Assembly (NCBI RefSeq): GCF_002943565.1
Contig: NZ_PJCH01000001.1
Location: 512,606 to 576,605 of the forward strand
DNA: 64,000 nucleotides
Reading direction: 5' to 3'
Source: Hyphococcus luteus
GTDB lineage: Bacteria > Pseudomonadota > Alphaproteobacteria > Caulobacterales > Parvularculaceae
The notes under the pieces are model-generated. The model saw only the letters and a list, made by a program, of their open reading frames with translations. It was not told the DNA's origin and made no database searches. The position numbers were made by a program, and so were the translations under genes. Positions 51,112 to 59,278 of this stretch are shown here, piece by piece (position 1 is the first letter of the stretch; every line of letters begins with the position of its first letter).

Positions 51112-51819
51112 TCAGTAGCCGGCAAAATCCTCGGATTTTATCTGCAATTCATCAACGCCAAGTTCGTCCAGCATTTCCTTCATCGCCGCAACCATCGCTG
51201 GCGGCCCGGCGACGTAGTAAACGGGCGCATGAAGGTCGGCAACATGCCTCGACAACATCTGTTGGTCGAGAAGACCTGTTTCAAATGGCCAGGAGCCGGG
51301 GCTCTCATCTGTCAGCGTCGGCACGAAGTTGAGTTTTGGATTGTCCGCCCTCCATTTCTCGAAGTCATCAAGGAACGCCATCCGGGCGCACGTCGTATTT
51401 GAATAGAAAATAGAAATCTGTCGCCGTGTTTTTTGCCGTATAACCTGTTCGACAATGCTGCGCACAGGCGTGATCCCGATCCCGCCTACGAGAAATACCG
51501 CGGGACGCGCAGGATCTTTGTGCAAGGTAAAGCTGCCCATTGGGCCTTCAAACTCCACTGGCGCGCCGATCGACAGTTCAGCCAGGCTGCGCTTAAACGC
51601 GCTGTCGCGCATTCGCGTCGCGATCATGATATCATCGCGTTCGGGAGCGCTGGCGAAGGAAAATGCCCGGATGTTTCCCTTTGCATCCGTATAGCGCGGG
51701 CTTGTTAGCGTGTAGTCGCCAAATTGTCCCGCCAAGAAGCGCACGGGTTGTTCAGGATGAAACCAAAACGCCAGAGTGCCTTCAGCAATGTTGCGTCTAT
51801 CCGATAAAAAAAACTTCAT
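51112..51819 (-). CDS. FAD-dependent ferredoxin-reductase-like oxidoreductase
   Basis: A 235-residue flavoprotein of the ferredoxin-NADP reductase fold. FAD binding is marked by AFSFASAPERDD (the RxYS-like motif), and NAD(P) binding by VFLVGGIGITPVRSIV. The final VDELQIKSEDFAGY is typical of short reductases fused to, or paired with, ferredoxins or cytochromes. No iron-sulfur domain is attached. ATG 51819 (MKFFLSDRRN) is the family start. It is preceded by a cytochrome c gene in the same direction, which could be its electron partner. Confidence 0.82.
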   Translation of the reverse strand: MKFFLSDRRNIAEGTLAFWFHPEQPVRFLAGQFGDYTLTSPRYTDAKGNIRAFSFASAPERDDIMIATRMRDSAFKRSLAELSIGAPVEFEGPMGSFTLHKDPARPAVFLVGGIGITPVRSIVEQVIRQKTRRQISIFYSNTTCARMAFLDDFEKWRADNPKLNFVPTLTDESPGSWPFETGLLDQQMLSRHVADLHAPVYYVAGPPAMVAAMKEMLDELGVDELQIKSEDFAGY

Positions 51820-51991
51820 ACCTACTCTCATTGTTCGCGCGGACTTTGCCCCAAGTTGCAGGCCGGTTCGCTCTATTCGGAACGCACGCCACAGCAACGG
51901 ACCGGGAGTACGAAGACATCGCTGCGCGCTCTTTTCCAGGCGCATGGTCGCGGGCAATGAGATTGACGATCCGCGGCTGCAGCACCAATAG

Positions 51992-52423
51992 TTATTCTAC
52001 TTGCGCCGCAGCGGCCTCCGATACCTGGCGAAGATAAGCTATAATGTCGGCGCGCTCTTGCTCGTCCGTCAGACGAAAACCCATGCGCGTGCCCGGAGCC
52101 ATGGCGCTCGGGTTTTGCAGCCATTCATCGAGAGTTACTTCATTCCAAACGACATCAAGTTCTTTCAAGGCTTTCGAATAGGCAAAACCTTCAACAGCGC
52201 CTGCTTTCGAGCCGAATGTGTTTTGGTGTTTCGGACCGATGCGATTTTGATCAATCGAATGACAGGCGCCGCAGCGCCGCTGATATAGCGATTCGCCGCG
52301 CCCAGCGTCACCCTCAATTTCGGGAGATACTTTCGATTCAAAATTTTGCTGTTCATCTTCCGCAATCGCGCCAACAAGTAGGACAGCGCAAAGAATGGCG
52401 AGCATCATATCATCCATCCTCAT
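51992..52423 (-). CDS. Class I cytochrome c (c2-like)
   Basis: A 143-residue periplasmic cytochrome with an N-terminal signal segment (MMLAILCAVLLVGAIAED). It has a single haem motif CGACHS near residue 51, and the sixth-ligand Met in GTRMGFRLTD. GRGESLYQRRCGACHSID and DIIAYLRQVSE are c2/c550 features. It sits between a Tat-exported ferritin-like protein and an FAD reductase, probably in one transcript driven by the ECF sigma factor. Confidence 0.88.
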   Translation of the reverse strand: MRMDDMMLAILCAVLLVGAIAEDEQQNFESKVSPEIEGDAGRGESLYQRRCGACHSIDQNRIGPKHQNTFGSKAGAVEGFAYSKALKELDVVWNEVTLDEWLQNPSAMAPGTRMGFRLTDEQERADIIAYLRQVSEAAAAQVE

Positions 52424-52462
52424 ATTGTCGCGTGGCGGGACTCCGCGAAACTTTCATATCTT

Positions 52463-53062
52463 CTACCCAAAATAGAGCGCGTTTTTCGGCAAGGCTTCAC
52501 CCACAGCGCCCTTGAGCGCAGTCCAGTGCATCGCCTCGTCCGCCGCCAGGCGCGCGAACAAATGTCCGAATTCATGATCGCTGAGGGATGGAATTACGCC
52601 AAGATAGGCATTGGCGGCGCCCAGTTCGAGACTGATCGCGAGCTGCAAAATATCAGCTTGCGACTTTAACTTATCGGCGCCAAGCGCTTCCGCATACTCG
52701 CTAATTGCTTTCGCCTCGACCGGCGTCCCACCCAATTCGCGCACGGCCTTGATGAGCTCGTCACGATGTCCTTTGTGATGACTTTGAAATAAAATCCCAA
52801 CCTGCAGGACAGCATCGTTAAGGACGCCACTCTCCGCCGCAATCTGATAGGCGGCGATGCCTTCATGCTCCAGAGATAGCGCTGTGTTGATCAACCCAGC
52901 GTCTGTTGACGGTTCTTCTTTTGCTCCCTTGCGACTTGCCATGGCGAGCGCGCCGCCGGATAGGACGCTTAAACCGGCCACTGAAAGAGTGGCTGTAGTT
53001 CCTCTGCCGATAAAGCCTCGCCGGCTAAGTTGCTTCTTCGGCGGGACCTGTTGAATGTGCAT
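52463..53062 (-). CDS. Tat-exported ferritin-like protein
   Basis: A 199-residue protein with a twin-arginine signal (QLSRRGFIGRG then a hydrophobic stretch). A four-helix ferritin-like domain follows, with Glu/His ligands in LSLEHEGIAAYQIA, FQSHHKGHRDEL, SLELGAANAYLG and ADEAMHW. ATG 53062 has AGGAGG 6 bases upstream, so it is preferred over ATG 53080. Folded export suggests a metal-loaded periplasmic protein. It follows folE2 by about 60 bases. Confidence 0.82.
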   Translation of the reverse strand: MHIQQVPPKKQLSRRGFIGRGTTATLSVAGLSVLSGGALAMASRKGAKEEPSTDAGLINTALSLEHEGIAAYQIAAESGVLNDAVLQVGILFQSHHKGHRDELIKAVRELGGTPVEAKAISEYAEALGADKLKSQADILQLAISLELGAANAYLGVIPSLSDHEFGHLFARLAADEAMHWTALKGAVGEALPKNALYFG

Positions 53063-53119
53063 AACTTCCTCCTCTTGCATTTGTTATTGATGGGCTTACG
53101 CAACCCGACTTTACTTGTC

Positions 53120-53953
53120 TCATGCCGCTTTCTGGATCTTCGTATCCGGGCGGCCGACAATCCGTGCATAGGCCGTGTGGTTGTGAATCGATTCAAAGTT
53201 CTCTACTTCGACGGCGTAATCCAAGATTCGAGAATCTGCGCTTAAAGCGACGGCGACATCCCTCACCATATCTTCGACAAATTTGGGGTTGTCATAAGCA
53301 CGCTCAGTGACGAATTTTTCATCGGGGCGTTTTAAGAGCCCATAAACCTCGCAAGATGCCGCGTTCTGGGCGACGTTCACAAGCTCCTCTAGGGAAACCA
53401 TTTCCAGCAATGTTGCTTCAATTGAAATCAGCGAGCGTTGATTGTGCGCCCCGTATTTTGAAATCTCCTTTGAGCAAGGGCAAAGGCTAGTTGCTGGAAC
53501 GATCGCCTTTAACGTAAATTTAGCGCCGCTCGCGCCGGAAACGACCGTCCGCCAGACAACGTCATAGTCGAGCAAGCTTTGCGCACCTGAAACTGGGGCA
53601 GATTTATTCTGAAAGAATGGAAACTTCAGTTCGATCTCGCAAAACGGGGCGTCAAGACGATCCGCCGTCGCTCGCGCGAGATTGACAAAATTTTCCTGTG
53701 TCAGTGGCGAAGAATGGCTCTCCAGCATTTCAATGAAGCGCGACATATGCGTTCCCTTGACCTCTGATTTGAGGCCGACCGACATGGAAAATTCGCCGAT
53801 TGTCGGAATTGCACCTTGCGTCGACATGATCACGACTGGGTAGCGAACTCCTTTAACCCCGACATGATCGATAGCGACATTGCGCGAATCTCGCCGGTTT
53901 TGAATGTCCGGTAATGCGGAAACATCAAATTCGTTTGCAGGCATACAGTTCAC
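53120..53953 (-). CDS. folE2: GTP cyclohydrolase FolE2 (type IB)
   Basis: First enzyme of folate and queuosine-type pterin synthesis, in the metal-flexible form. VSGASGAKFTLKAIVP and TSLCPCSKEISKYGAHNQRS carry the active-site Cys and metal-ligand residues. IVGRPDTKIQ-like ends and the DVSALPDIQNRRDSRNVAIDHVGVKG start (broken here) are typical of FolE2. FolE2 does not depend on zinc in the same way as FolE. The start is GTG 53953 with AGAGG upstream. It follows the ECF sigma gene by 22 bases. Confidence 0.92.
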   Translation of the reverse strand: MNCMPANEFDVSALPDIQNRRDSRNVAIDHVGVKGVRYPVVIMSTQGAIPTIGEFSMSVGLKSEVKGTHMSRFIEMLESHSSPLTQENFVNLARATADRLDAPFCEIELKFPFFQNKSAPVSGAQSLLDYDVVWRTVVSGASGAKFTLKAIVPATSLCPCSKEISKYGAHNQRSLISIEATLLEMVSLEELVNVAQNAASCEVYGLLKRPDEKFVTERAYDNPKFVEDMVRDVAVALSADSRILDYAVEVENFESIHNHTAYARIVGRPDTKIQKAA

Positions 53954-53975
53954 GGGATAACCTCTTTTTTGTATG

Positions 53976-54701
53976 TTACTGGGTCAGTTTCGCGAGCACG
54001 CGAAATACGATGCGGTCACAACGCTCGCCGTCAAACGAATGCAGGGACGGCACAAGTTCATCGAATGCGTCGCCCAGTGTTTCCTGCAGCTTTTTCTTGG
54101 CGCGAAATAGGCGCGTTTTTACTGTCTGCTCATTAAGCGACAGCGTTTCGGCGATTTCCTTGATCGTTTGGCCGTCAACTTTCGCCAATATGAACACTGT
54201 CCGAAATTCCACCGGAAGGGCGTCGATAGCGTCTTCAAGAAGCCGGCGCAGTTCAGCAATTTGCACGTTTAACTCGGGATCAGGTTCACTGGATTCAATA
54301 TTTTCTATTCTGGAAAAAAGCGGGTCGCCTTCTCCGTTTGGGGGAGAGACAAAGTCTTCGAAAAAGACGACCCGGCCACGCCGACGCACGCGTCGATAGG
54401 CGAAATTAAGCGCGATTTTCGCTAGCCAGGCTGAAAATCCGCCTGGGCCCCTAAACGATTCGAGCTTTTGGAATGCTGTTACATAGGTCTCCTGTACAAC
54501 ATCCTCCGCGTCAGTTGGGTTTTTCAGGATGCTCCGGGCCAGCCGATAGAGATGTTGATTATGGCGCCGCATGATGAGTTCAAACGCTGCAGCGTCACTT
54601 TCCCTCAAGACTCGTTGAACGAGGTCATAATTGGTCAGCGGCTCCAGTGCGGTAGGAGCGCTAGTTTGCGGTGTAACGAGCTTTCTCAGTTTCAGCGTCA
54701 T
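53976..54701 (-). CDS. ECF-type RNA polymerase sigma factor
   Basis: A 241-residue sigma-70 family protein. Region 2 is at about residues 40-105 (LYRLARSILKNPTDAEDVVQETYVTAFQKL), followed by an acidic linker. Region 4 is near 155-215 (LPVEFRTVFILAKVDGQTIKEIAETLSLNEQTVKTRLFRAK). No anti-sigma gene is adjacent. A sigma-E-like promoter lies right before it, suggesting autoregulation. It leads the run folE2, ferritin-like, cytochrome c and FAD reductase. Confidence 0.9.
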   Translation of the reverse strand: MTLKLRKLVTPQTSAPTALEPLTNYDLVQRVLRESDAAAFELIMRRHNQHLYRLARSILKNPTDAEDVVQETYVTAFQKLESFRGPGGFSAWLAKIALNFAYRRVRRRGRVVFFEDFVSPPNGEGDPLFSRIENIESSEPDPELNVQIAELRRLLEDAIDALPVEFRTVFILAKVDGQTIKEIAETLSLNEQTVKTRLFRAKKKLQETLGDAFDELVPSLHSFDGERCDRIVFRVLAKLTQ

Positions 54702-54706
54702 GGTCT

Positions 54707-54734
54707 ATAGATCATACGGGGGCCAAAAAGTTCC
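54707..54734 (-). promoter_or_regulatory. Possible autoregulatory ECF promoter
   Basis: On the minus strand GGAACTT is followed 16 bases later by TCTAT, close to the sigma-E pattern (GGAACTT, 16 bases, TC-x2-A). It ends only 5 bases before the ATG. The transcript would be nearly leaderless, or translation would begin further in. Confidence 0.42.
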
Positions 54735-55053
54735 CGAAAACCGCAAACAGGGAAACACCCACCTTCCGTCGCTATTTCTTTGGTGGGCCAGACATAGGTG
54801 GACGACATTGCGCACATCACAAATGCGTGATTTGCCTTGTTAGTTGTACAAGAAATACTTCTTTGTGGTCGCCTCCCTCAAGGCTTGGGGATGCCGCAAA
54901 CACATAGACGTTCCAAACTTGAATGCGTCGAGAAAACCTTTCCACCGTCAAAGCCGCCATTCTGTCCCGAGGTAGCCGAGCGGGAATCCGCAATACCGCC
55001 AGAAGTAAATTGTTACGATATCTAATCGTCTCGTTTGAATTTAGAAGTTAGAA
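54735..55053. other. Intergenic stretch upstream of the sigma factor
   Basis: No credible gene. The sequence between the divergent sigma and membrane-protein genes must hold the promoter of the rightward gene. I see no clear palindrome or RNA motif in it. Confidence 0.35.
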
Positions 55054-55425
55054 ATGTCACCTGACCGAACTTATAATTCGCTGTTTTCCAGCTTGCTGGT
55101 AATTGTTTTCGAGCCGGAGATACGCGCCTGGTGCGGCGCGCAATCTTTGGGAAAAGTGTTCTGGGGCTACGGTGTTATTGTATGCTCTGCGCTTATCCTC
55201 CTATGTACTCGCACCTTTTACGATGGCAACATCGTGATGCAAGAAGTGCTGGGGATCTTATTCGGCGCATACACGGTCTGGGTTCTTGTTGCAGTCTGGC
55301 GTTGCGCAGAGAACGCTAATCCGTTTTGGTGTTCACTCGCCCGGTGGTTGACTGTCGCCTGGGCTGCGAACACGGCTTTTGTATTACTCTTCCTTCAATT
55401 TCAATTGCTGACGAGCATAATATAA
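55054..55425 (+). CDS. Hypothetical membrane protein
   Basis: A 123-residue protein with three clear hydrophobic helices (GKVFWGYGVIVCSALILLC, EVLGILFGAYTVWVLVAVW, WAANTAFVLLFLQFQL). Several Cys and Trp residues lie at the helix ends. No family is recognised. The gene is divergent from the ECF sigma gene with about 350 bases between, and no strong ribosome-binding site precedes the ATG. Confidence 0.55.
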   Translation: MSPDRTYNSLFSSLLVIVFEPEIRAWCGAQSLGKVFWGYGVIVCSALILLCTRTFYDGNIVMQEVLGILFGAYTVWVLVAVWRCAENANPFWCSLARWLTVAWAANTAFVLLFLQFQLLTSII

Positions 55426-56384
55426 ATGCCTACCTTGGGCATGCTCGTAACCGAGCGGAAATTTGCCCTCCAGACCGTGCGCGATATTATTGCCCGGGTC
55501 ATTCTTGGCACTAAAGACTATAATGCTCCGCTGCGTCGGCCTCACGGTTTTCATCTTCGCAAAAGCGCCACATGACGGGAACGGAACACGCCGTCTGGAC
55601 GCGCTACATTTTCCATGGGAACTCAACCGCAGAAAACTAACTGGCAAAAGGCGAATCCGAATGAAAGCCGATTCTGCTCGCAGGCCTTCCGCTCGCACGA
55701 TCAATGCAATACGACGATTTACGCAATGGCGGACCGCCATCGCGACAATTGCCGCATTCGAAAGATCATTGTCGTTAACGTCTGCGACATTGAACTTAAC
55801 GGCGCAAAACCTGACGACCTAGTCGAGGCAATGGGGCCGAGCAAAAATGATTGGACTCGTATCGCAAAGAGCTTCTCCCTAGCGTCGTAAGGCATCCCGT
55901 AAAATTATCTGTCCGGAGATTTTCCAGAACTCAATATCTTCGCACCTATTTCACACCTTGGGAAAAAGAGCGATGCGTCGACATCTAAATCTATCGCCAT
56001 GCCTCTGCATCAATATCGCGCGTCCCTTCCCGCCTGACTAAACAGCTACCTGCCTCAACCAGACGACAATTTTTCGGCCCTTCTGCTCGAAGTAGAACAA
56101 TTATGCACGACGCACCTCAATTTCTGCACGCGGGCGTCAGGAATACTCGTTGTAGTCTCCTTCGATATCTCAGACGATAGCCGCCGTTTTGCGAAAATAT
56201 TCAATATAGAGCATACGCTCGTCTTAAGAAAAGCGTGGCGTTTGATCGGGCCGGACCTGTTTCGTCTCGAACCTTGTGACGAATGCACACAGAGAATAAC
56301 ACTCGAATGAAATAGCGCGGGTCGTCCGAGAAAGCAGTTACAGTTCACCGCCATCCAGCGCATTCATCGTTATAAACAGGGCGC
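55426..56384. other. About 960 bases without a supported gene
   Basis: Short frames exist on both strands. The longest rightward one (55615-55890, 91 residues) ends RIRKIIVVNVCDIELNGAKP and could be a remnant, but it has no ribosome-binding site. The leftward frame 56055-56363 has no pattern either. The stretch looks like degraded coding sequence between a membrane protein and hemD. Confidence 0.35.
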
Positions 56385-57200
56385 CTAACTATACCCCCCA
56401 GATTCGTTGAAAAAACAATCGGGCTCGTCATCACCACTATCCGCAATAAGGCGTATCATCGACTCTTCTGACGGGTGGTCCGCAATGAATATTCGAGCGC
56501 TTTTGACAGCGTCAAACGGAAAAGCCGCCGCAGGGGAGATGCAATAAACGCTGCCCTCCCATGTTTTAATCTGCGACCGAAGAAAAGCGGCGACAACGGA
56601 TCCGGCCTTGGGTGAATGAATGACGATCCCATGGAGACGGTCCAGAATCGACGCAATACAATTCAGCCGATCGCGCGTGACAGGCCGGCTTTCATAAACA
56701 GCCTTGCGTTTCTGGCGATAACCAGCCGACTCCAATGCACCGAGAAGATCACCCGCAGGGTCTCGCGCTGACAAGTGCAGGATCCTGCCGCCAACCGCCG
56801 ACCGCTGCCGGATCAATTTTTCAAGGGACCGTACGTCGCCGTCCGCCGAATAAACATTCCGGTATCCGGCCCTCATCGCTTCACTCGCAGTATGATCTCC
56901 CACCGCGAAAACCGGCAAGTCAAGGAACTCGCTTCGTGGATTGTGCATGCGTACTGCATTGGCGCTGCTAAAGACGATCGCATCGGCGTTGCAGCTCGCG
57001 ATCACAGCACGAAGCTCGATAATCTCCAGCACCGGCATGAGGAAAGATATATGACCAAGTTTCGTCAAGCCCTCCGCGGTTCGGTGATTGCCGGGCGCGG
57101 TCCGCGTGATCCAAAATGTCTTCGCGGCGCTGCGCGTTGCATCAAAACACTCCTCATCGTCTGAAACGGTAGTGCCGATCGAAAAATTCGAACTATTCAT
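56385..57200 (-). CDS. hemD: Uroporphyrinogen-III synthase
   Basis: Cyclises hydroxymethylbilane to uroporphyrinogen III, the common precursor of haem, siroheme and cobalamin. The HemD pattern is visible: FWITRTAPGNHRTAEGLTKLG near residue 28, AIVFSSANAVR, LPVFAVGDHTASEAMRAGYRNVYSADGDVRSLEKLI (broken around VGDHTA) and the C-terminal SPAAAFPFDAV. The first 25 residues are extra. No other hem gene is adjacent, so it may be an additional copy serving haem or siroheme demand. Confidence 0.8.
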   Translation of the reverse strand: MNSSNFSIGTTVSDDEECFDATRSAAKTFWITRTAPGNHRTAEGLTKLGHISFLMPVLEIIELRAVIASCNADAIVFSSANAVRMHNPRSEFLDLPVFAVGDHTASEAMRAGYRNVYSADGDVRSLEKLIRQRSAVGGRILHLSARDPAGDLLGALESAGYRQKRKAVYESRPVTRDRLNCIASILDRLHGIVIHSPKAGSVVAAFLRSQIKTWEGSVYCISPAAAFPFDAVKSARIFIADHPSEESMIRLIADSGDDEPDCFFNESGGYS

Positions 57201-57442
57201 GGGGATGTTATTCTCGACATGTTGTTTTATGGAATCGGCGAAAGGAAACGCGCCGCTTGTCAGCCGGCCGGCATGTCACCACCGATGCGAAATGCTTGTT
57301 GAGCGACCCAACCTCGAAGAGATCCGCAGCGCAATGCGCTTCCTGAGCGTTTCTGGCATCGTCGCCCCGATGTATATTCCATACGAGTCTTAGCACCGTG
57401 TGAATTGCGCGGCGAAGAAAAACAATACGGCCATGATAACGG

Positions 57443-57770
57443 CAGCAACAAAGCAATAAACGGATAGAAACTAAAAGTCGTCGTCTCAATATGGGGATTG
57501 AACCACTGGAGAGGGATTAGAAATGCCCGAAAACGTATATTTTTATCACGCAACCTGCGATGTGTGCGCAGATGCTGAGCACCAATTCGTCAAAAACCTG
57601 GATACAAGCTAGTTCAACGTAGAACGCGTCAATATGGGTGAAGAACCGGCGAGGTGCGCCGAAGCAAAAGCCGCTGGCGTAAAAACAGTTCCGGCGATCG
57701 TTATTGCAGGCAAGCCATATCACATTAACTTCGGCGCAAATCTCGACGATTTGGGGTAACGGCGCCGAAA
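57443..57770 (+). repeat. Duplicated segment, copy B (broken thioredoxin-like gene)
   Basis: Second copy of the segment described at 43642-43970. It keeps the upstream block (ACGGATAGAAACT, CAATATGGG) and the coding frame but has many point changes, including a stop codon inside the gene. Confidence 0.68.
57523..57759 (+). pseudogene. Thioredoxin-like gene copy interrupted by an amber codon
   Basis: Read from ATG 57523, the frame gives FYHATCDVCADAEHQF like the intact protein at 43721-43957. It reaches TAG at 57610-57612, then continues in frame to VKTVPAIVIAGKPYHINFGA and the same stop position. The CxxC pair is kept, and most changes elsewhere are conservative. A one-base change would restore it, so this is either a young pseudogene or a case of stop-codon read-through. 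Confidence 0.75.
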
Positions 57771-57860
57771 TGACAACCGCCATTGCCCAAATTCGGAAGG
57801 AACACCCTTTGATTGATGTTCCCGAATTGTTGAACAATTAAGGAAAAACTCCTCGTCGCC

Positions 57861-58724
57861 ATGAAGAGCATTCTCGTCGCCATCGATTTTTCAACCCGCT
57901 CGGTGCCAGCAATCGCTCGCGGCGCAGCTCTGGCGAGAACCGCTGGAGCAAAACTGACTGTCGTCCACATTGTCGATGGCGATCAATCGGAAAGCATGGC
58001 CTCCGCTGCCGAAGCGGAAGCACAAAAGCTCTTCGAAAAACTCTCCGAGAACCTGAAAAGCAAATACGACGTTGACCCCTCGACGCTTGTCGTGCGGGGA
58101 GAACCGCACGCCGAAATCCTCAATGCTGCCAATAGAGCGGACACGGACTTGATCGTCGTCGGCGCGCACCGCCGGGACCTCATTCGCAATGCGTTTATCG
58201 GCACAACTGCGGAGCGCAGCATACGCGCCAGCAACATCCCCGTCCTCATTGCGCGTTCCCCTGACGGAACACCGTATCAACATCCATTGATCGCACTCGA
58301 TCTGAAAGAGCGAGACCTACATCCGCTTCACGTCTCAAAGTCGATGAAGATTTTTAATGGAACGCAGGCGAACATTGTTTTCGCCTATGACTTATATGGC
58401 AACTATCATCTGCTGAGACATGCAGGCGCCACAGATGCTGAACTGCAGAAATATATTGCCGAAGAAGAAGGCGTAGTGCGTCCTCAAGCCCAGTATATTC
58501 TCGAAAATGCCGGTATGAATCCGGCCAGCATGATACTAAAACCGGCGCTCCTCAACGCTCATGATCCGGTGCTGGAAGCAGCCTCAGAAAGAGCGGCGGA
58601 CCTCATAGTGGTCGGAACAAAGCGAAAGCAAGCCTTCCAGAGATTCAGGACCGGCAGCGTTTCAAAAGCGATCATGCGGCGCGCCGGCACCGATGTCCTG
58701 GTTGTACCGCCAGAAGATCTTTAG
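57861..58724 (+). CDS. Tandem universal stress protein (UspA family)
   Basis: A 287-residue two-domain Usp protein. The first domain starts ILVAIDFSTRSVPAIARGAALAR and ends FIGTTAERSIRASNIPVLIARSP. The second has VVGTKRKQAFQRFRTGSVSKAIMRRAGTDVLVVPP, with the ATP-loop pattern G-x2-K then GSVSKAI in the last part. Only distantly like the tandem Usp at 39580-40470. It follows the broken thioredoxin-like gene by about 100 bases; the ribosome-binding site (AAGGA) is further upstream than usual. Confidence 0.85.
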   Translation: MKSILVAIDFSTRSVPAIARGAALARTAGAKLTVVHIVDGDQSESMASAAEAEAQKLFEKLSENLKSKYDVDPSTLVVRGEPHAEILNAANRADTDLIVVGAHRRDLIRNAFIGTTAERSIRASNIPVLIARSPDGTPYQHPLIALDLKERDLHPLHVSKSMKIFNGTQANIVFAYDLYGNYHLLRHAGATDAELQKYIAEEEGVVRPQAQYILENAGMNPASMILKPALLNAHDPVLEAASERAADLIVVGTKRKQAFQRFRTGSVSKAIMRRAGTDVLVVPPEDL

Positions 58725-59278
58725 AAATATGCATAGCAGCGACGCAAAATTTCTGCGGCCAAATGCGTAAAAGAGCATAGATATTAGAGTCTGTGCCGGG
58801 GCTGAGTTGAGTGTGTTGCAGCGCTGCCGTTCTGATTGGTTTTGTCGCGACAATCGAATGTGCATCATTTGTCCGTCCTGGGCAGACGGGGCTTGCCTTA
58901 ATGATCAGGAACAATGCGCGATAACTCGCACGGGATGGAAGAGACGTCGCAACATGCCTGCTGTAGCAAGCAATAAATACCGATGAAGGATGTTGCGCGG
59001 CAAACTGACGACTCATTCGCAGTCCACACATGAAATCACATTAATAGCACGGACGCCTTTCCCGCCAGCGCCGCCACTGCGTTGCCGCAGTCATGACGCT
59101 ATCTATTCCCCCGACACGCTTCTCTGGCCGTCGAGGCGGATCATAGCGACGCCGCAAGATTGTCCCTGCGACTATACCGGGCGCACCGCTTAACGACCGG
59201 TAGAATATGGAAGCGCGCCGAAAGCAAATGGGCGATGCTTGCGGCGCAGCAGACCGGGGAGCCCCAGAGAGTGATCGC
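58725..59278. other. Intergenic stretch with a short palindrome
   Basis: No supported gene. A perfect 12-base palindrome, TTGTCGCGACAA, lies at 58842-58853. The last 70 bases are open in the frame of the ABC transporter (from ATG 59207) but have no ribosome-binding site. I looked for a small peptide precursor before the transporter and found none. Confidence 0.35.

Noticed and set aside
55615..55890. Possible 91-residue protein in the gap before hemD
   Set aside because: No ribosome-binding site; the first half is low in hydrophobic residues and looks random. Only the end resembles a folded protein, so it may be a remnant at most.
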